Assembly (NCBI GenBank): GCA_002900995.3
Contig: CM035308.1
Coordinates: 4,115,053-4,179,052, forward strand
Direction of reading: 5' to 3'
DNA: 64,000 nt
Source: Ganoderma boninense
Lineage: Eukaryota; Basidiomycota; Agaricomycetes; Polyporales; Polyporaceae
Made by a program: the position numbers and the translations under genes. Positions 60,159 through 64,000 of this stretch are shown piece by piece. The notes below the pieces were generated by a model. That model saw only the letters and a list, made by a program, of their open reading frames with translations, searched no databases and was not told the origin of the DNA. How positions within the stretch are numbered: the stretch's first letter is position 1; the number at the start of each line of letters is the position of its first letter.

Positions 60159-61339
60159 TCAGTCACGCGCCGAGAGATCAACCGAGCGTTGCGTTTGGAA
60201 AAAGGTCGTCGGGTATCGAATTGTGACGATGAGAAGCTCCGCCACGGCCACGAACCATCGAACGACGGCAAGAACGCGCCGCGCCCGGGTCACCGCCGGG
60301 CGACAGCGACATACGGACGTACACCCGAGCTCTTTCCCCTTCAGCCATCTGGCGAATCGCACTGGGATCCACGGTATCGCCTCTGGCTTGAAGATGAACT
60401 TCTCCTGCATGTCGGAGACGAACACCAAAGCGCGTCAATAGAAGAGTCTTCGTGTTCAAATTAAGCTCACCTCTACCATCGCTTCGAAAGTTAATCCGAG
60501 GCAGTAGACGTCCCAGGAAAAGGGATCAAAGGCCGTCATCCCCAATGGTGGTATGACGTGCGTGTCCGGCAGCGGAACCGCAGCCTGGACGCCAGGCCCA
60601 CGCTCGAACTGCCGGCAGGACTCGAAGTCGATCAGGTACACGCGCCCCGCCGTCAGTCGGGCGTCGCGCCTCGCATCCTCCTCAGTCGCCGCGACGATGT
60701 TTGGCGTGAAGATATCCTACGCACTCGAGCAAACTTAGCATCGGCGGAGCATATTCGTATTCGACTGGCTCGGGAAACAAACGTACTCCGTGCGCGATGC
60801 GCAGGCGGTGCATGTGCTCGATGCCCTGTCGGCGCAAATGTTGCGTCAGCGTTCAGCTCGAGTGAGGTGGAGGAAACTACGGACCTCGAGAATCTGAGCA
60901 AACACAGCAAGGATAGCGCTCGTTTTGTAGGAGATGCCGTATTCTATCCCCGAAACCAAAGGCATCACCACCAGGGGACGCTCGCAACGGATGAGTTCGT
61001 GCGGGATGGTGTGGTCTGTCGGAGAGTCCGAGTGTCGATCTAGCAGGTCGTAAATATCCGCCTCAGGTCTCGAGGATTTGAGAGCCTTTACGACGTGAAT
61101 GGGCCCCTCTGGGACCCACTCCGTCTGATATACTGTAAACTATGTTGAACTGAGTGTTTAGTGACGTGGAATCGACGAGCTTTGAGGGGGATGCCTACCG
61201 GTTGCAATGACTCGTGTACGACGATTCCCCGTTTACGAAGTTCGGGATGGGCGAGAAGCCAGTCGGCTATCTTCCCCATGTCCATGTCAGGTTCGGGGGA
61301 GGCAGGAATGGCGGTGTCTGGCCCGTGGTTGGTGGCCAT
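60159..61339 (-). CDS. divergent protein kinase, most complete copy (K5)
   Basis: Start at 61339 (MATNHGPDTAIPASPEPDMD); an in-frame ATG 42 bp upstream is possible. Exon 1 ends VVHESLQP at 61199. After a short intron the text reads FTVYQTEWVPEGPIHVVKAL (ATP-binding Lys in VVK), then HTIPHELIRCERPLVVMPLV. A catalytic-loop exon reads GIEHMHRLRIAHG and joins DIFTPNIVAATEE across an intron, so His-Gly-Asp stands where most kinases have His-Arg-Asp, with the Asn retained. DFESCRQFERGPGVQAAVPL has DFE in place of DFG, followed by GMTAFDPFSWDVYCLGLTFE, the F-helix region. The last exon encodes EKFIFKPEAIPWIPVRFARW, a Cys-rich stretch and the hydrophobic VLAVVRWFVAVAELLIVTIR. All joins I checked are GT-AG and in phase. 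The family is expanded in mushrooms; its substrates are unknown. Confidence 0.75.
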
Positions 61340-62182
61340 CGTCGATCGTCGAAGGACGAAGCTAGCCGAAACTGCGCGCACGATATGCTAAGTACGGGTG
61401 CTGCCGTGACCTCGCGTGACTGTGTTTCAAGTTCACGTGGTCGTGCGTCGCTACCAGACGGTGAGCGTGGCGTTCCACCAAATCCTCACGTTTGCAAGTC
61501 CCTACAATCGACGATGCCATACATTCAACTCAGTACTGCAGGGTAATTGGCGCGGAAGGAGAGACTTGTCTCACCCTATATCACTCAGAGCATCCCATAA
61601 GCGTTGAACAATTGGACTCCCGGGATCGGCAGGCTGGTCGGGAGCCTGATCATGAGAAGAAAGTAAGTGCTACCCCAGTGCTGCCTCCCCCAGTGCAAGT
61701 CAGCAACGTTCTCGATCCATGCTACCTCGCATCAAGTCACCCCAGACTGTGGATGCAGGCTGGAGATCGGCGGCGCCCATTCTTGTAAATGAAATTCCAG
61801 GCTGTCGTATCGCAATACGACGCCCTCCTGGGTCTTCCTTTCTTCTTTGAGAGTCTGCCCAAATGGCTAGTTTCAGGGTTACCTGCTTATCAGTAGCAAG
61901 TGCTTTATCGATTACCTATAGCGAGCATGCTTTATTCCAGTTTTCTGCATGGCTGGTGCTGCGCCCTTGAGCTTGGAAAGTCCTGCCCCGCTGGGTGGCC
62001 CACTCGCCGCCTTGAGCTCAGGGTCGTTGGTATAGAGCTAGACTAGCGTCGAGAGGCCGTCCAGACACAGACAGAAATAACCCTCCCGAAAACCTCCGAG
62101 AGACTCACACCATCTGATGAGAATGAACACCAAAGCACCCTACGGACAGTGGGGCGGCAGAGGCATCCCCCCGAGCATCGCG

Positions 62183-63232
62183 TCAGTGCCCATCACCCAC
62201 AGGTACAGCTTCACCAGGGCCCACGGGGCTCCGAATGCAGCTGAAATGTCTCCTACGGGGGTTATTTGGGGGCCGTATGATGGTTAGCGACAACGGCTGC
62301 CGATGTGGAGACCGGGGGGGGGGACAGACCTCGGACAACTGCTCGAACAGCTTCCCCATGCAGTACACGCCCCACGCGTCAGGATCGAAGACCATCACCT
62401 TGAGCGGCACCTCGCCATGAGTCTATTGCAGCTCGATGCCGGCTCAATGGTGGGCTGGCGGCCAGAGACCAGCCCCCGTTGTCGTGACCTGTCGAAGTCG
62501 ATGATGTAGAGTCTCCCTGACTTCATTCGCGGGTGCTGTTTCTCGGTCTCATCTATAGCCGCCATCACGTTCCCGAAGCACAGATGATGCAGTGTTGAAT
62601 ATGCATACGGTAGTCATCAGTGCTCTCTCAAAGCGGAAGCGGGAGACGGGGCATACCATGTGCGCAATTCGAAGACCATGTCAGTGAGCGACATCATCAG
62701 TCTATGAGAACAGGGCCCGGAGGCGAAGAGTCACAAGTAAGACGTGCGGACGGCACGCACCTCCGCTATCTGGTGGAACACCTTGAGCAGTTCGAGTAAC
62801 AGTATAAGTATCCCGTGCACATAAGGCATAACGAGCAGGGAGCGCGAGCGACTGCTGGCCCCGGACAGCTGGACAGCTGGATGACCTCGCACGGGACGAG
62901 ATGGTTTCCAGTGGAGTCGGATGGCGTGTCGCGCTGCAGACGATCGACGATAGCGTCCTCTTCGTTAGCAGGAGCGCGAACCTTGACAACGAAATGCGGC
63001 GGGTCCAGTCCGCTGGTGGCGCACACGCTGCCCTGGATGGAGTTCTGTCGGTTTCAAATTCACTAGTTTGGGGCGAACCTACGATATTCAGTGAATGATC
63101 CACGACCAAACCACGTCTGACGAGCTGTGGATGTGATTTTAGTGACACTGGGACCTTCACGTAGTCTGGAAACTCGGCCGTGGTCGACCACTCGGATGGA
63201 CTCAGCTGTAAGAGGACGTGTAAAGTCGACAT
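62183..63232 (-). pseudogene. divergent protein kinase copy K6, frameshifted by an 8 bp tandem duplication
   Basis: Start at 63232 (MSTLHVLLQLSPSEW), then EFPDYVKVPVSLKSHPQLVR, an intron, GSVCATSGLDPPHFVVKVRA and NEEDAIVDRLQRDTPSDS. At about 62866-62881 the octamer GACAGCTG stands twice in tandem. Reading past it leaves the frame, while the true continuation SLLVMPYVHG is found in another frame. Counting only one copy of the octamer restores it. Later pieces are RLYIIDFDRSRQRGLVSG (DFD in place of DFG) and VMVFDPDAWGVYCMGKLFEQ. I did not find a readable catalytic loop. Probably inactive. Confidence 0.65.
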
Positions 63233-63349
63233 CCTGGTAGCTGCGAGGCTTGTTGAGCCGCGAGCGAGTTCGTAAACATGAACAAATAACGGTGCCGGAG
63301 TCGCCCGAGCCACTGAGGGCGCAAGGCTCCTGCTAGTAAATATCGTCTG

Positions 63350-64000
63350 CAGGTCCTGGCCCACCACATGCTATGACAATCATGTACATCCATCTTTCAT
63401 CTAAAATCGGTGGATAACCTGACTCCACAGCTGACGCACCTTCTCGAAGCCCCGCTCGTCCACGAACAGCCTGAGCGGCCTGGCGAAGCAAGTAGTATCT
63501 CGAAACAGACTGCGCACCGTGGCTTAGCTTGAACTTGAAGTTGGCCATGTCGAAGTCCCAGTTCCAACCCCCCTCCACTCTCCCAAGAGACTGCCTTCGT
63601 TGAATCTACTCCGAGTCGAAGTCCAGACATTGCGGGAGTTTGTCACGTCACGTCGCGCACTCAGCGCCGGCCCGCCGACGACTCGGAGCCTCGTCTCGCG
63701 CCAATGAGGTGTGTCAAACCGCCCTTGTAAGTATGCATGTTCTGGTGGTTCTCGACGGGGCCCGACGCCTCCACCCAATTGCGTTGCGCCTTGTGCTGAG
63801 AGGCTACTTGAGCCAGCGTAAGCGTGCCCAGAATGTCGCCGAGCTGCGAACCGGGTTAAGGAATAGAAGAAGAACGAGGCGCTCATCCGAGTTCAATATC
63901 GCGAGAAAGCCAGAATGAGGGAGGACAGCCAGAGTGGCATTGGAGTCCTCGGCTGCGCTGGACCGGGGGAAGCTTTATGCCCCGGGAAACGGTGCTGGTG
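63350..64000 (-). pseudogene. GH35 beta-galactosidase remnant, copy D
   Basis: Inverted near-copy of the 3' part of copy C. Recognisable pieces are RFNEGSLLGEWRG (gene [17 protein letters not shown]) and the scrambled stretch AARRHSGHAYAGSSSLSAQG, derived from the FWA..TFWAP-type region of GH35. Multiple frame changes. It is cut by the end of the window. Confidence 0.55.

Larger units (their letters stand above)
60159..64000 (-). repeat. inverted duplication, arm 2 (runs off the window)
   Basis: Mirror image of 44240-46930 with the order kinase K5, kinase K6, GH35 remnant when read on the plus strand. It differs in length by small insertions and deletions. The end at 64000 is the window edge, not a boundary. 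Confidence 0.8.

Overview
The window looks like nuclear DNA of an Agaricomycete basidiomycete, a mushroom or wood-decay fungus. Genes are split by GT-AG introns of about 50-85 bp. The gene content fits: an F-box protein with an N-terminal coiled coil, GH35 beta-galactosidases with about a dozen introns each, a divergent kinase family present in many copies, and several fungal DNA transposons. Three runs of exactly 100 N (29175-29274, 46339-46438, 59967-60066) mark assembly gaps of unknown size, each next to duplicated sequence. No rRNA operon, CRISPR array, plasmid feature or telomere repeat was seen.

Left part (1-16 kb): a minus-strand gene fuses a Ulp1-like cysteine protease to a DDE transposase and is broken by one in-frame TGA. 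Next are a minus-strand F-box gene and two tandem minus-strand MFS transporter genes. The first MFS gene has a 1.9 kb intron that contains a 0.4 kb imperfect palindrome.

Mobile core (15-32 kb): a segment holding the MFS 5' exons is duplicated (15312-19250 and 29275-31786). Copy A carries an apparently complete Tc1/mariner element, and copy B keeps the empty TA site. Copy A ends exactly at a PIF/Harbinger element (19251-26937) with matching termini, a TTA target duplication, a Myb/SANT gene and a DDE transposase gene. Nested in it is a second element (19429-23962) with its own inverted termini and a 7-8 bp target duplication. Its only gene encodes a large coiled-coil protein that I infer to be a transposase of a lineage I cannot name. 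This is the most interesting object in the window.

Carbohydrate block (32-45 kb): two head-to-head GH35 genes share a 1.6 kb promoter region with a TATA-like box at each end. The left gene has a frameshift. The right one reads through cleanly and carries a 372 bp MITE inside an intron. A decayed third copy follows.

Right part (44-64 kb): several copies of a divergent protein kinase, mostly broken. A block with GH35 remnant, kinase and kinase is repeated in inverted orientation at 44.2-46.9 kb and 60.2-64.0 kb. Between them lies a CG-rich stretch in which the only gene I can defend is a dual-specificity phosphatase (55172-55853).
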